Shown: positions 45,677 to 59,300, numbered from the stretch's first letter. The stretch is 64,000 nt of DNA from Conoideocrella luteorostrata (GCA_032433595.1 JASWJB010000206.1:1-64000); one strand, 5' to 3'. The notes: a model not told the origin generated them from the letters alone. Made by a program: numbers and translations.

Positions 45677-45941
45677 CTTGGCAGGCTGCTCTCCTTGGGA
45701 CGGCCTAATAAAATCAAGCGCCCTGTAATGAATGTAGTTGGCGCCGCCCAGTGCAACTGCGTAACGCCAAGAACTACCCCACCTCCTCCCCTATCCCTCC
45801 CCCCCCTTCCCCCACGACTGTGGTATAAGCCCCGCCATCACAAGTCACTTGACCACCGGACTTTGGTCTCTGAAGTAGACTGGTCAAGCAAGCATCTGGT
45901 CCAAATTACATCCAACCACCCGAGCCTGCATCCTGGTTGCC

Positions 45942-46640
45942 ATGTCAGACAACAATCTCAAGCCTACGCTCATTCATCTGGAAAACTCATGCTCGCAGTC
46001 GGTCCTATGGCTACTTGAGGAGCTAAAGGTGGACTATGCTATCCGCAAGTTCGCCCGTCCGTCTGGTCAAGCGCCACCGGAGCTGAAGGACACCCACCCG
46101 CAGGGCAAGTCACCACAGCTTATACTTCCGGACGGGCGCGTTATTACTCAGCTCAGCGCCATCTTGCTCTACATCTTGAGTACTTACGACAGCGAGAATC
46201 GCTTTCACAGCGTTGACCATGACCCGGTTCGCGAGGAACAGTTGGTCTGCATTGGTGCCTGTGACTTGTCGAGCAAGCTCGGATCCAAATTCATGTTTGA
46301 CGGCCTAACTGCTCTTTCGCCGTTCTTTATCCGGCCAATATTGAGCCTCGTTCGTAACAAGATCAACACGCTGGTACTTGATCCAGATGTCGAGGCTGCA
46401 ATGGGCGTGCTTGAGAACGAAATCAAGGGCAGGCAGTGGTTCATGGGCGGGGATGAGCCATCGCGGGCAGATTTTGTACTTCATTTTAACGTGGACCTCG
46501 CTGTTCAACCCAACTATGTCAAACTGGAGAAATATCCTGCACTCCAGGAGTGGATGGCGCGTTGCAATGCTAGGGAGGCATGGAAGACGTCGCTGAAGGT
46601 GGGAAATGGATATGACCTTGATTTCCCGAGCAAATGGTAA
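45942..46640 (+). CDS. glutathione S-transferase
   Basis: Intronless, 232 aa. The N-terminal thioredoxin-fold half (residues about 8-90) includes SCSQSVLWLLEELKVDY, and HPQGKSPQL and TQLSAILLYIL where the cis-Pro and glutathione-binding residues lie. The C-terminal helical domain holds RQWFMGGDEPSRADF, the usual N-capping and hydrophobic-staple region. It is cytosolic and conjugates glutathione to electrophiles. Its 3' end is 100 bp from the tail of a decayed NRPS-like gene transcribed toward it. Many fungal metabolite clusters include a GST, so a past link is possible but unproven. Confidence 0.85.
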   Translation: MSDNNLKPTLIHLENSCSQSVLWLLEELKVDYAIRKFARPSGQAPPELKDTHPQGKSPQLILPDGRVITQLSAILLYILSTYDSENRFHSVDHDPVREEQLVCIGACDLSSKLGSKFMFDGLTALSPFFIRPILSLVRNKINTLVLDPDVEAAMGVLENEIKGRQWFMGGDEPSRADFVLHFNVDLAVQPNYVKLEKYPALQEWMARCNAREAWKTSLKVGNGYDLDFPSKW

Positions 46641-46740
46641 GAAACGTTACGGACTAAGGTACGCGGAGTATGTAGGACCGGTATTATATGCGGGTGGCGC
46701 AACCAAAGAATGCGCGTTAGCTAGAATATGGAGAATGTTG

Positions 46741-48200
46741 TCAACCGGAATCTGTACAGCTGTCGCATGTCCACTGGTCTAGCCAGATGCCCAGCAGGTT
46801 TCTACCGATTGGTTCCATGCATGCCATTGTATAACTTGCCGCGAGAGCCTCCTCTGTTTCACACACAATGTTGCCAGGCATCTTCACTGCTTGCTCCACC
46901 AGTTTGAGCACTGGCTCTAGCATTGGGTTGTCCTCCGCATAAGTAAATATGCCTTCGAGCTTGCCTCGACCATTCCGTCAGTGTGGCAATCTTAGCATCT
47001 AGCCCAGATCGACTTTATAGGTCTTCCGCTAGCAAGTCCAATGAAACCACTTGGGGGTTGACAATAATACAAACTTCTAAAACTCATTTCAGGGTGCGAG
47101 AGGGCCAACTCTACTATTGTCAAGGAAGCCAGGTTATCGGTACCCAGTTAACTGGAAGATGCCAGAGGGGTTTGACCCCTAGCTCTCGAGACGCTTTGAT
47201 CACGGGATACGGCCACTCCTGGGTCGGCCAACCCAGCGCTATAGAATCCGTCGAGCCAGCGACCTATTCGACTTGCAAAATGGTCACAGAGGTTGCCAAG
47301 AGGCTACTAGCCTGGGCCAGAATCATCTCAGCAATGCATTTTGACTCTGCATAGCCGAGAGATATTAGTCATCAATAGTCTGATGGTACATTCTCAGGTA
47401 CTGCAGATCCCGATCCCATAGTGGATGAGACGGATGAGATGAAGCAGATCTGAACGTTCTTTCTGTTCCCAGCGTTCATGTTAACGATGGTTCGCACAAT
47501 TTGGAGATAAGGGTTCGCGAAAGATTGAAGCGATAAGTTGAATCCACCGCCAGTCATTATGTATAATAGCTTCGGCATTTTCAGTCAGCAGCGTGTAGTT
47601 TTCGTTAGAAAGACCGAGGCGTGTGCTGCCCAGGCTAATAGTCAAGAAGTGCAGTCTTGGAGACTGAAATTTGATGACTCCATGAGCCCTAAGACTTTTC
47701 TTTTGCCGGCACTCAGCGTGTTTGTCCCTATTGAGACAAAAGATCAGATCCGCTGAACCCCATTATTGTAATGGCGATGCTGAATGACGGTTTGGGCGAG
47801 CTAAGATCTAAGCGTCTTGGAAGCTCCAGAGTATATTGTCTGTAAATCTCATCCATCATTGAGAACCGATCCTGGGTCCTCTGTTCACTCGAAACAGTCT
47901 TCGTATTGTGGAAACTTCCAATGGCCGTCGCTATTTGCTGGACTGTAGGATAGCGATAGACTGTGACTGGACCGATCCAGGAGAGGCCGGTAAATGCGCC
48001 ATGTGCGCTCTGAGAGTTGCAACAAGGTCCGTGGTATAAAGAGAATCAATTCCAGCTGCTAAAAAATCCTCGTCATCTTGGAAAGACGAAACAACAGCTA
48101 AACGAACAAAGTTCAGCAACTCCTATTGCTCAAACTCCTCGGACAGAGCAGGAACAACTTTGGCCCTACGAACTCAGCAGTAACTTAAATCAAATCTAAA
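46741..48200 (-). pseudogene. relic of an NRPS-like (A-T-R) enzyme: thiolation and thioester-reductase domains
   Basis: Going leftward from about 48200: the end of an adenylation domain (VVPALSEEFEQ), a carrier-protein motif with the 4'-phosphopantetheine serine (DDEDFLAAGIDSLYTTDL), and YRYPTVQQIATAI. Then comes a reductase domain with LGLSNENYTLL, IIHNDW, CFISSVSS, GYAESKCIAEMILAQ, WPTQEWP and the C-terminal helix region LAASYTMACMEPIGRNLLG. The catalytic GYxxSK is recognisable. Several stops and frame changes break it (for example after SGSDLLSQ near 47740 and after VPENVPSDY near 47372). Most of the adenylation domain is gone. In intact enzymes the R domain releases the carrier-bound acyl group as an aldehyde. 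Confidence 0.75.
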
Positions 48201-48947
48201 GTCGATCCAACACTTTAATATAGCTCAATCGATGAATAAATAGAAAGCCCCAGATCCGATAGTGACACAACTGTAGTGTGGTCCTGGGCTTTATCCCCTG
48301 CGGGTTGGATACCTTCCTATTTGGAGTGATTATAGTAGAATTGTATAGGCTGGAATGTTAGTCTATAAATACATGTATTCTTGTCATATTGTAAGAATGT
48401 AAATCAGTCGACCATAACGCGATCCTGCGCAATCAGATATAATTCACTTTCTGCATTTGTTTCTCCGAGCTGAGTAGCATGATTAGATATTAAATATGCG
48501 TGCTCATCATCGACAATTAGTTAGCTATTTATATCACCGGCCGTGAATAATGACTGTCCTTGCCATGATATGTACATTAAATAGAGGTATTCCAGCGGAA
48601 TTTATCGCTCCTTCATTGGAAAACTTAGCATCAAACACTATATCATCTTCATCTATGTTCACAGCACTAGGCTTATATCAGTATAGATTTTGGGGAATGC
48701 CGGCTACTGCACCTATCAAGGACAGAAGTCTAGGTCACGACTTTATCCGATATGGGTGAAAAACATGACGCCGAATAGTCTTGGATATTTTATCATAATC
48801 TGGCTACGCATTCAGATTGCTAAGTTGCGAGTTACAAAACAACATGTTGGCACATGAAATCTGATTATTTAGAGTCTAAATTGAAATTGAAAATTCATTC
48901 CTCCACCATGCATTGACCTCGCTCAGGACATTTGACATTGATTCCAA
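48201..48947. other. AT-rich spacer, probable eroded adenylation region
   Basis: AT-rich, stop-dense sequence directly upstream of the NRPS-like relic. No alignable adenylation motif could be recognised by eye. Confidence 0.35.
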
Positions 48948-49497
48948 TTAATCTTCAATGAACTAGGACGTGATACATTAGTTTTCATTGATGCAGAAGA
49001 CGACTTCGAAATGTACAACTTACCACTAATTGACCGTTCTCATTGCCAATCTTCTCATTGAGATCAATACCTTGTCGTTCGCGGTCACTGCCATCGACGG
49101 GTTTCAGGTAAGCGCTCAGGGTGCTGCCCTCCAATTCGATTTCTTGGGCTGTATCAGAAAAGTCTAGATTTGAGTAGATTTTTTGTTAGCCCTGAGATAT
49201 CATATCATGGGGGAAAATGATGTCCGAGCATGATGTTTTAAATCAGCGAGGCCAATGATCTCCCGTGGAATGGGACAGCAAACTGTGGTTGAGCCAAGAC
49301 GTGATAACGTGGGTTTTAATGAAGAATGACGCAGACTTACTCTCTCCACCCCAAACGAACCAGCCATCGCTGTTGCCAATGAACTCGTTGAGGTTAATCT
49401 GGGAGTCGTGTGAGTTTCCCTCGTTGTCATAACAGGTCGCATGCAGGTTGAAGTCATCATCGAGCCAGAAGTTTTGAGACGAGTTGGCGAACGACAT
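48948..49497 (-). CDS. cyanovirin-N homologue (CVNH) lectin
   Basis: Exons 49497-49341, 49163-49024 and 48962-48948 give 103 aa, the size of a single CVNH domain. Two tandem sequence repeats are visible, as in the family: SFANSSQNFWLDDDFNLHA ... GWFVWGGEN and FSDTAQEIELEGSTLSAYL ... IGNENGQLVFIED. Both splice joins restore continuous sequence, and the last exon supplies only five codons including the stop. CVNH proteins are small mannose-type carbohydrate binders. No signal peptide is seen, as in most fungal CVNH proteins. Confidence 0.85.
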
Positions 49498-51603
49498 TGT
49501 GCAGGACTTAGTATATGATGGTTGGATTTGGGACAAGAAACTGAAGTTTTTTTTGTTTTGTTTAAAGACGCACCTCTCCAAAGAACAGGCCGAAGGAAAC
49601 CTGGCCGTATATTTATATTCTCGCGGCGAGTGGGGTTACGGATGTGTGATACTGCTGCTGCTTTTGCCACGGTTCTTGGCTTTTGTGGCTATGCAATGAG
49701 TTATTTACCTATGTGGTGGCCGGACTTCTTGTTCTGTCCTTGGCTACATGAAATATGTGGTCCCGCGCAAGTAACCATTCGATGGTCTTGCTTGAACCCG
49801 AATTTACCGGATGTAACCGTCTTCTGGGGGTAACTGCGTGGCTGAGTACTATTGGACTTTACACAAAGAAGGTCCATTATTGTCGTGCTTGGCCTCCATA
49901 TTTTCTTGGCTCTCTGTCTGTGCGTGTTGCGGGGAGAGAGGTAGACAATGGCGCCCCAAGCGAGCAAGGAATGAGTAGGACAAAACTATGAGGTTGAGAC
50001 CGGGACTTTGAGGACCATTTGAGGACCAACAAACCGTCATGAAAAGACTTACTGATACAGAAGTCGCTTGTGACTCATGTGGACTGTGTCTGAGCTCACC
50101 AAAAATGCCTCATTTCCTGGTTAAACACATTCTCAAAAGTATGTTACCTCGCCAGTTAGTTGGTCTCGAACTCTCTGGCGCGGGTGCGACAGTTGGATGC
50201 AGTCGTCATCCTCTTGGCGTTTCGGCCACCACCCAGGCGGGCCGTTCCATACAAGGATCATCCGACAATCTGCGAGTAAGCTATGACGGATAACCGCCGC
50301 AAGATACTGACTGGTCTTCCGGCCGCCTGCACCACCTTTTTCCCTCCTGTATTGGCATCTTGGTTGGCTGGGGCAACCCTTCACCCATCTGCCGCTTCCT
50401 AAAGTCGCACCAGCTCACCGGACTTGGCATGCTTTGGATCATTTGGGGTTTCATTGGTCACACCTTGCTTTTGTGTCTGTTCTTTGTCTTGTTTTCATTG
50501 GGGGAGCGGCTCTGCACAGTCATTGTGCTGGTTCATATGTGCCTGATCAGTATTATGTCGAACATGCACTGAATCACTGTATGCCTCTGGCTGCAGGAGA
50601 CTAAACATAACGTAATAAGAGATAACTGATAATTCAGCGATGTTCTAGGATACTTGGTGGTGAATATGGCACACTCAAGAAAATAAGACTCTATGGGGTA
50701 TCAGAGGGATCAAATGAGGGGAAATCGCTCAGGCGATCATTACGACGTCGCTTGAGGAGGTGTGACGAAATTTTGAAGCTATTGAGGGTACCAAAATAAT
50801 ATTTGGCGAGGGTGTGTTTGTCGCGGGGGAATATGAGCCTATTGAGGGTCATAAATACACATGAAAAGTGGCCGCTGGCTAGGCCTTTTTTTTGTATGAC
50901 AGTGTTCTTTGGACCGCGGACCGCTACGTCGACTTTGCGATATACACACAGTGAATCGTAGTAATTGACTTTTGCAGAGTGAGCATAGAGCTATGACCTA
51001 CCTCTGTGTCGACATAATGTGAATAGTGTTAGCGACAATAAGATGAAAGCCATCGTCTTGCTTGACATTGTTCGGCAGCACGCCAAATTGGTAGCGGGCA
51101 GAGCAGAGAGAAGGGGTAAACGCCTGGCGCATCTTGCTACGGAACTCACTCATCCCCAATAAAGCCTTTGCAAGTGTTGCCATGAACACATCGCCGGACG
51201 CAAGGATCACGATGCTCTGGCTCGGAAATCACCTTAACTACCGCACCCCGTCTCTCGGAAGAGGTCACATTGAGAAAGTGTGGGAGACTGGCCATTGAAC
51301 GCATTCGCGCCATACAACGGGGGGGCAAGCTGGATACACAGACTTCATCACAGTCAAATACCGACTCTCACGCACCGCAACTAACCAAACTTCTAATTAT
51401 AATAAATCCTCCGATACCCGGTTCGCTCACTCATATTTCGCTCGAATCGCTGTCCGGGTTAGCTCCGAGACTAAGAGCGAGTTGGTGGATCTTATCAATC
51501 AGGGCTATTATGAGAAACATCTTATCTGATCCATATATTCACCATCATCAGCCCCACGCCTTCTCGACTTAATTTTGTCCGAGCTTCTTCTCCCCGCACA
51601 GTT
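49498..51603. other. 2.1-kb intergenic region, no gene seen
   Basis: Contains only short open frames without recognisable features. There is a repeated CTATTGAGGGT phrase near 50781 and 50838. Confidence 0.4.
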
Positions 51604-52719
51604 ATGCGCGGCTACGCTCGAATCTTCATCGGATTGAGAATTTCATCCCACCGTGCATTTCACCACACCTTGTCAGCGCGTGCTCGTCAGCCAACAATGA
51701 CGCAAATATCCCATGCTCTCGAGCAGGCTCAGCTGCCAAATACCTGCCAATACACGGCCAAGACCAGGCAAGGAGACTACATCGTGCAAATAGCTTGGCC
51801 GTTGAGCTGGTGCCGAGATCGGAAGCCTCCAGAAGATGACATTCCTGTTTCAATTCTGTGAGTTGCACCACACGGCTCCATTCTTCTCTCGTCTCTCTTC
51901 TCTCTTCTGGCATGGCGTATTAACGCTGTTTCTTTCTATAGATACCTCGTGGATGGCAATGCATATTTCTTTACCGCTGTAGACATCTCCCGACGACTGG
52001 ATTTTACTAACCAAACCAAGACAATTGTTGTCGGCGTCGGATATCCGCCTTCACAATACGTGTATGACCTGTATCGCCGAGGACCGGATCTGACTCCTCC
52101 GTCCAAAGACGGAAAGTATGAGCCTCTCTATTACGATAACGGCGAGCCCCAAACGCACGTAACCTGGGGCGAAGCAGACAAGTTCCTGAGCGCCATTCAG
52201 TACGACATCATGCCTTATGTTGAGGGGACGCTGTTCTCCCACCTACCATTTACCAACAAGTCGATCCGCAGGGGTCTCTTTGGCCATTCCTACGGCGGCT
52301 TGTTCTCGCTGAATGCGCTGTACACCAAGCCAGCACTTTTTGATACCATTATCGCCGCCAGCCCTACCGTATGGTGGAATAAATTCTCCATCGTCAACTT
52401 CCAAGAGAAGCTCTTTCGCGACCAGCCGCCCGCACAAGATGCGCCTTCGCCATCTCTGATCCTCACCTGGGGATCAAGCAAGCAAGAATTTGCCGACGGG
52501 GACTGTCCCGACGCAGGGAGCGGTTCATGGAACAATGGCAACTGCGACGCAGAGGAGGATCCGATGGAAGAGAGTATGGCGGGATTGGTGGTTCGCTTAA
52601 AGGATAGTGAGAAGCTGCGAGCGCTGTGGACTTGGAAGCTGAAGGGTGAAGATCACGGAAGCGCAGCTGTGGCGGGCCTACAGCGTGGGTTGTTTCAATT
52701 CTTGTTGGAGAAGAGGTAA
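51604..52719 (+). CDS. alpha/beta-hydrolase esterase (IroE/esterase-D-like, PF00756 type)
   Basis: Exons are 51604-51857 and 51942-52719: 343 aa from the upstream ATG, or 312 aa from the ATG at 51697. The first 30 residues are basic and amphipathic, so the longer form may be mitochondrial. Conserved features are YLVDGNAYF, VVGVGYP, the nucleophile elbow GLFGHSYGG with Ser201, and a C-terminal His in GEDHGSA. The family contains siderophore esterases such as bacterial IroE/Fes and fungal triacetylfusarinine esterases. The PPSQYVYDLYRRGPDLTPPS block suits that group. No siderophore synthetase lies nearby, so the substrate is open. Confidence 0.8.
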
Positions 52720-53388
52720 TGCAAGAACAAAATCATACTAGGACGAATGTAGTACCACTTCAAAAATGTTTTGTACTAGTATGCACGCCAGCTTCACCGG
52801 GAGTTGGGTCCTGGCCCGTGGTGGTTGCTTCGTTCCTGGAGCCAATACCACGTTGGAAGCCGTCTGCGGTGACAACTGTGGCGGAATATGAGCAGCCTAC
52901 TGAAGCAAGCCCTCGTGTTGACTTATTGCATTGTATTTCTACGGAGTAAACTCCGTACTGGATTATTTTGCCCGTCGAAGCAAACCCCGCCGGACTCGTT
53001 CATCCCCCTCTTGCGCTCAAGCAGTGGCGTAAGCCAGGCTGAACTAGGGCAAGACCACGCGATACACCTTAATAGCACCTGAGCTCGGCATCCTTCACCT
53101 TGCTGAAAAAATAGGCGAGAGTCATTGCAAGGGTATAGCTCCTGGCTACAAACGCTAAAAGCTGCCCCGTCCAATTGGAAGCTGAGCAACATGTGAAACA
53201 GAGCGCGATGTAGATCTCCCCGCCATTGCTGGCGCATTCTCACCATGCATGGCGTCCAATACTTTCCAGCTGAAATCAACCGTCAGGAATAATCACGAGA
53301 CGACATCCAATATGTAATATAAGCGGCCAAATCCTGCCTGGCTTTCCCCCTCTAGCATGAAGCTCTCCGTTGAGAAGGCATTGTCAAA
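52720..53388. other. intergenic, no gene seen
   Basis: Carries an inverted pair of the dispersed word at 52940-52959 and the promoter of the giant gene. Confidence 0.45.
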
Positions 53389-56300
53389 ATGCCCATCACG
53401 CTGCAGAAGACATTCTCGTATGCTAATGGCGCGACATCGCCCGTTAGCAGCGTAACCATCAACGTCGCATTCCCTCAGTACTCGTTTGATGGGAATGCCT
53501 TGTCGGTCACTGGCCAGGGAGCAATCAATTTCCCGCAGGAGCTGGCAAGCACCGCGTACGCTGTCGGCATCCCTTTATCCAGCATCTTTGGGCCTGACTA
53601 TGCGTCGACACTGTCTAAGCACTTTATCTCCCTGCGGGACCATGACCAAGGCTTCAAGATCAAGCTCCGCGACGTGTCTTCCACGTTCTCGTTTAGCTAT
53701 GGCGGCGATGCTGCCAGCAAGGTCGATAAGGAGGCGCTGTATTTTCTCAAAATTTTGACGCCAGACGGCGATAGGGCCGCGGCAACAACGACCGCAACCG
53801 CGACGACCGAGGCAGAGCCAAGACAAACTTTGGCTACCCATGCGGTGAGAGATATCGGGGCCCTGCTCGAAGCTAACGTTTACGTTGTGAATAAGATGGC
53901 TTATCTTGAAGTCCTACATTCAATGTTCACGAGTTTGGCGGATGGTAATGAGTCGATTCTCCTATATCTGATCAGCCTCTTCGTCGATCTATCAGGTCCA
54001 ACCCCAGTGCTGGCTTCACAGGCGACTGAAGACGGAGCAGTTCAAAACATCTTCACCAAGTTCGGCATGGATCTGGCTTCAGCTTCAGCTATTCGGGCCG
54101 CTATTGCAAGTAACTTCGCCAAGCTTTTTGACTTTCCTCTACAGATGCCCGAGGTCAAACTCCTGAAAATTGCCGGAAGTGTTCGAGTGGTTGCCAACGA
54201 GGTCCAATTCAGCAATTTTACGCTCTGTAACCTAAACGTCGACCTCACCGCAGGTGGTGCAGCTCATACCTTGCGCTGGGATTGGAAGCAGCAGGACTTT
54301 CATGGGGACCGAATTGAGTTTGCTTTTCCCGAGCAATATGTGCAGAGCAACGTGCAAGGCAAGGTGGCGGTCAGGGTGACGGCGTATGATAATTCGAGTC
54401 TCTACTTTGCCGATTTCGAGCCCTCGGATCCCACGCTGCAACATCTGAGTATTACAATCACTCCAAAGATACCTTCGTCGGTCCAGCCGCCGCCTGTGAT
54501 CCCGACAAAGCCAACAAAACTTCGGGGACAGATTGTATCCATGTCATCCAAGCCTGCGGAAACACTTCAAGGGGCCGTGGTCATCCAGGCGAGAACGACG
54601 GAGACGAGCGATTGGGTACCCGTATCATCGACCATGTCGGACAGGACCGGCAACTTTTCTATGCCTTATCCCAGTGGTAAATTTTACAGCGCGCGGGCAA
54701 TCACCTCTCTAGATCTCAAGAGCACCGCTTCCATCAGTGTTAACGATGGAGCATTGGCCACAAACTTCATCTACATTCTCTTACAGGCGCCACCGGAAGA
54801 TGCCACCAAGAAGGACGACTGCAAGTGTGAGCAGAAGCCAGAGCCAACAGCGAGACTGCCTTCACAGGAAGATCTCGTACACTCGGATCAGTTCACTCAA
54901 GATGTCGGCGGCACGTGTCTGAATTTGAATACGCCAAATCGCACTCTCAAGGAGTACAACTATCAGGCGCTCGTTCGGACGTCTGATCCGGATGTGGCAA
55001 ACTACTCCTTGCGATCCGTCACGGACAAAGATACTGGTAGTCGAACGTTTCTCATGGCTAACCACGGCAAAATCCAGCGAGATCTCGTTGACCTAGACAA
55101 CCCGATCAGGTGGCAAGACGACGAGGACGACTCCCAGGTTCAGATTACTCCGCGCTTTCCAACGGGATTCAACTCTCCCTTCAACATCTCTCCCGCCTTC
55201 GGCGGCATTGGCGGATTTCGCAGAAAACCAGAAATTAATGTATCGGTCTATCAAGCCGTGACGGTGGCAACAGGCCACATCTTGCATTATAAATCGGAGT
55301 TCAAAGCCGACGGCTATTCGCTCGGGGACTTGCTGTATTCCGTCCCGCTTGCACCCGGTCAGAAGAAGCAGATTGTCATTTTTGACGCCAGCCATTCCTT
55401 CAGCGGCTCAGAAGATCAGAATATCAGCCAGGCAGAATCTCTAGCCAGCAACTTGCTCAGCGAGAGATCCATCGTGGATCAAATTGCCGGCAACATCGGC
55501 GAGAATCTTCGAGGACAGAGCGACGCAACCACCGCAGGCATCAGCGCCGCGGCCGGGGCGAGCGGAACTTCGGGCTTCATTGGTGCGTCGGCCGGCGTTG
55601 CTGGTGGCTACTCGAATGCGAACTCCAACGCCTCCCAGGATAGCAACCGCAACTTGTCGCAGTACTTCCAAGAGCAGCTGCGCCAGAGCATCAACCAAAA
55701 TGCATCCAGCTACCGCAAGTTGACCGCCTCGGCGGTCACGACGGTGAAGGAAGGGCAGCAGTACAACGCGGAAACAAGCGTCATTGCAAACCATAATCAC
55801 TGCCACTCACTTACCATGATGTACTTTGAAGTTCTGCGGCATTTCGCCGTCTTTCAAGAACTGGTCGATGTAGAGGAGTGCGTGTTTGTGCCTCTACTGA
55901 TGACCAAGTTCAGCAATCAAAATGTCGCGAAATGGGCTGATATATTGGTCACAAAGCTGCTCCCTATTCACTCCAATACGTACCTCACGCCGTACACGCA
56001 CCCAAACAGCAGGCTTCAGCACCCTTTGGTGCCTGCATTCGATGCTATTGAGAGAATCCGAACCAACTACGGCATGGTGGACTATCCGAAAGGAGCGTAT
56101 GATGAAGAATCCATCCGGCAAGTTGATGGGACGGCAACAATCCACGTCGATATTCCCCGCCCGAAATCCAAGTACGATTTCATCATGTCACTGCCGATTG
56201 TCACCAAGACGGTGTCGCACCAGGAGATGGACGTTGGCGACGGGGTCAAGACTGTGGCTGCCGCCGTCTTTGCCCCTTGGTCCCTGTTCAGCGGCCCGCA

Positions 56301-59300
56301 GACTCACACAGTCACCGAGGACGTTCAAGTCAAGAAAAATATCTTTGACGGCTTCATGACCTTGGACGCCAACTATGAGAACGTGCCGCCTGCTCAGTGC
56401 ATCAGAATCAACAGCTTCGCGTCTTTCAACCTCAACAGCATTCTCAGCGGAACCTTGGATCCCATCCAGCTTCTGAGCATGTCGCCGCAAGACGAAGAGA
56501 TGTGGCGGGTGTACGCTTACTGCGTGGGCTACGATCACAGCAATCTTGGCGTGTTGCAAATGATGAATGTGTACTTCAAAGGTCAATTGCTGTCGGAGTG
56601 GGATACAATTTTCAAGTCTGAAATTGCTCCCAAGGTCTTTGAAAAGATGGTCGCCTCCATCACAATTGACGTCTTGCCGTTTCAGCAGATGACTGTAGAC
56701 TCCAGATACAATGGTGGCGAGCGAGACATGACCATTACCTTCTCCGGGCAACCGTCGGCGGCTAACAGAGCTGCGATTCAGAGAATCAGCGTCAGTTTCG
56801 GGAATGAAACCATCAAGAGCATTCGAGAAAACACAATCTTCAACCTCCGATCGCTTCGCATCTCCTATTCGACAAATCACTACCGTGGCCTGCTTTACAG
56901 CGGAAATCTCAACGCCGACCTCCTCAACATTGACCTGGCAAATCCGACCGGTCCCGCTGTCACTCGGGACACGCCCGAGTCATCGGACGAGAAGCGCAAT
57001 CCCCGAAAGGAAGACATCTTCATTGCCAATCGGCTCATTGACCATTTGAACTTCAACTTGGAGTACTACAACCGGGTGCTTTGGTACAGCCTGGACCCCG
57101 ACAGGCGCTGGCTGCTGCTGGATGGCTTCAAGATCCAAATCTTTGACGAAAAGGGCCAGCCAGAACAGCCAGAGAGCTACCGCAGTCTAGCCTCGGTGAT
57201 TAAGAACAACTTGATCGCCGTTACTGGCAACTCCCTGGTATTTCCAGTGGCACCAGGCTTCCGCGTCAATCGTTCGCTCATTGTCGCCAGTAACGATGAC
57301 ATGCAAAATGAATCGCCGTCGCTGCTGGACCAGTACAAGCCATTGGTGCCGGCACCTCCGTATAGGCTCAGTGTGCCGACCCGCGGCGTGTACATGGAGG
57401 CGGTTATGGGATCGTGCGATTCTTGCGAAAAAGTCAAGCCGGATTCGTCGCAGGACTGGACCAAGTTTACAACGGACGAGCCCACAGCTATCGCTCAAGT
57501 ACAACCTCCTGTGCCAGCCGTGACGGACTACAAGGCAGCTTTCCAGCAGCTGGCCAATCCGCTGGTTGCTATACAGAATGCGCCAGGCGCACCAGATCCA
57601 GGCGTTGGACTCGCGGCGTCGACAGACCTGCTGGCCAAGTCAGGATTATTCAAGGATATTACCGGCCTAGGTAAGTTGACAGCCATCTGTGTTACGCTTC
57701 TACAGGCGAGGTTGCTAATCCACAAATTCTACAGAGGGCAATCAAGCAAATGCAATTAAAACATATCTCTCGAACAATGACAACGTGCGAGCGATGGCCT
57801 CCATGGCCTCGGGTCTTGCCATGCAAGCCCACAATACGGAAAACTCGGCGAGATTTATGGTATGAAATCTCTCCATATGCGCGCCCTCCGGCATTAGGGT
57901 TCGACTTGTGGCTAACAATCTGTAGGAAACGGCAAACGCGGCACACGACAAAGGCATCCTCAGCGACAAGGAATACGGCGATTTGGTCAAGGCGCATCTG
58001 CAGCAACAGGTTGATGGTGGAGCATCCGCAAAAGCTCAAGCCGATGGCCAGAAAGCATCGCTCGAGGATGCTGCCGTGCAAGCAATTCAACAAGGAAAGG
58101 ACGTCCAGGCGTCCACGTCCGATGGCGGCGGAGCAACGAAGTCTATCAATGTCAAGTCGCTGCTCGCCACTGCGGTTCCTGGTTCTGATGCTGGGGCTGG
58201 TGGCGGTGGTGGTGGTGGCACTGTGTCGGACAAATTTGAGGTTGGAAACGGCTCGACTCTCGTCAAGAATTTCAAGGGCGTATTTGAAAACGACAATGAT
58301 ACCATTCTTCAAAATGGCCAGTTCAACATCAGCACCGCCGTGGAAAATGCCATTATCGACGTTGTGGAACCCAAGGCCGGCTCTGATGCTGGCCTCCAAG
58401 CCGTGTGGGCAACAATGAAAGACAGTGACGGAAAAGTTGTGTTTGAGAAGTTGCTTGCGCAGAACAAGGCCATCAAAGACTACATCTACAACAATCACCT
58501 GGGCAGCCAGTTTACCGACATTGCCAACCTCTTCAAACCGCACAACGGTGATCCGATACAGAAGATCTTTGGAGATTTCTGGGTAAAGCCAATCATCAGG
58601 CCTGCGCCCAAGATTGTCAAGCCGACATTTGACTTGTTACAGCAGGCGTATGACTGGGAAAAAGCAAAGTGTGGTTATGTAGCCCAGATGCTGGGAAACA
58701 AATACGTCAACAAGCGGAACGCACCTTTGCCCGGTACCTTGCTCTTCGACCAAGAAGGCATCCTAAAGGCCCAGATCAGCCCGAGCAATCTGCCGGTCAA
58801 CAGTACGGACCCGCAGGTATTCACATATGACGCTGCGCAACTTAAGAAAATCATGGACAAGGTGAAGGAGAGTCTGCTGAAGGATCGCCCCGTCGTTGTT
58901 GGCGTCATGAGTGGCACCAATCACACCGACAACGGTGTCGCCTTTAGTCTCGACCCCCGTACGATCGCACCCGAGCATTACATCCTCATCTTCAAGCAAG
59001 ACGGACCAGACAAGTTCTTCTTTTGGGATCCGGATGTCCGATCCTCTGACATTAAACAACCAGGTGCTTGGGGGCAAGGCTTTGGAGTCCTGTTCTATCG
59101 CAAGGACAGGATCGGAACGGCGTTTAGTGATGCAGACTTGACCAGTATTGAGACTCAGGGGAAGGCTGAGGGTAATCATAAGCTTGATCCAAAAGGACGA
59201 CATCGTTATCAAGCTTACTACCTGAGAAACAGTTTGAGCTTTCCGAGGGACAAGGTCATAGAAAAGTTGAAGTACGATCCTGATACAGGAAAGGCAGTGC

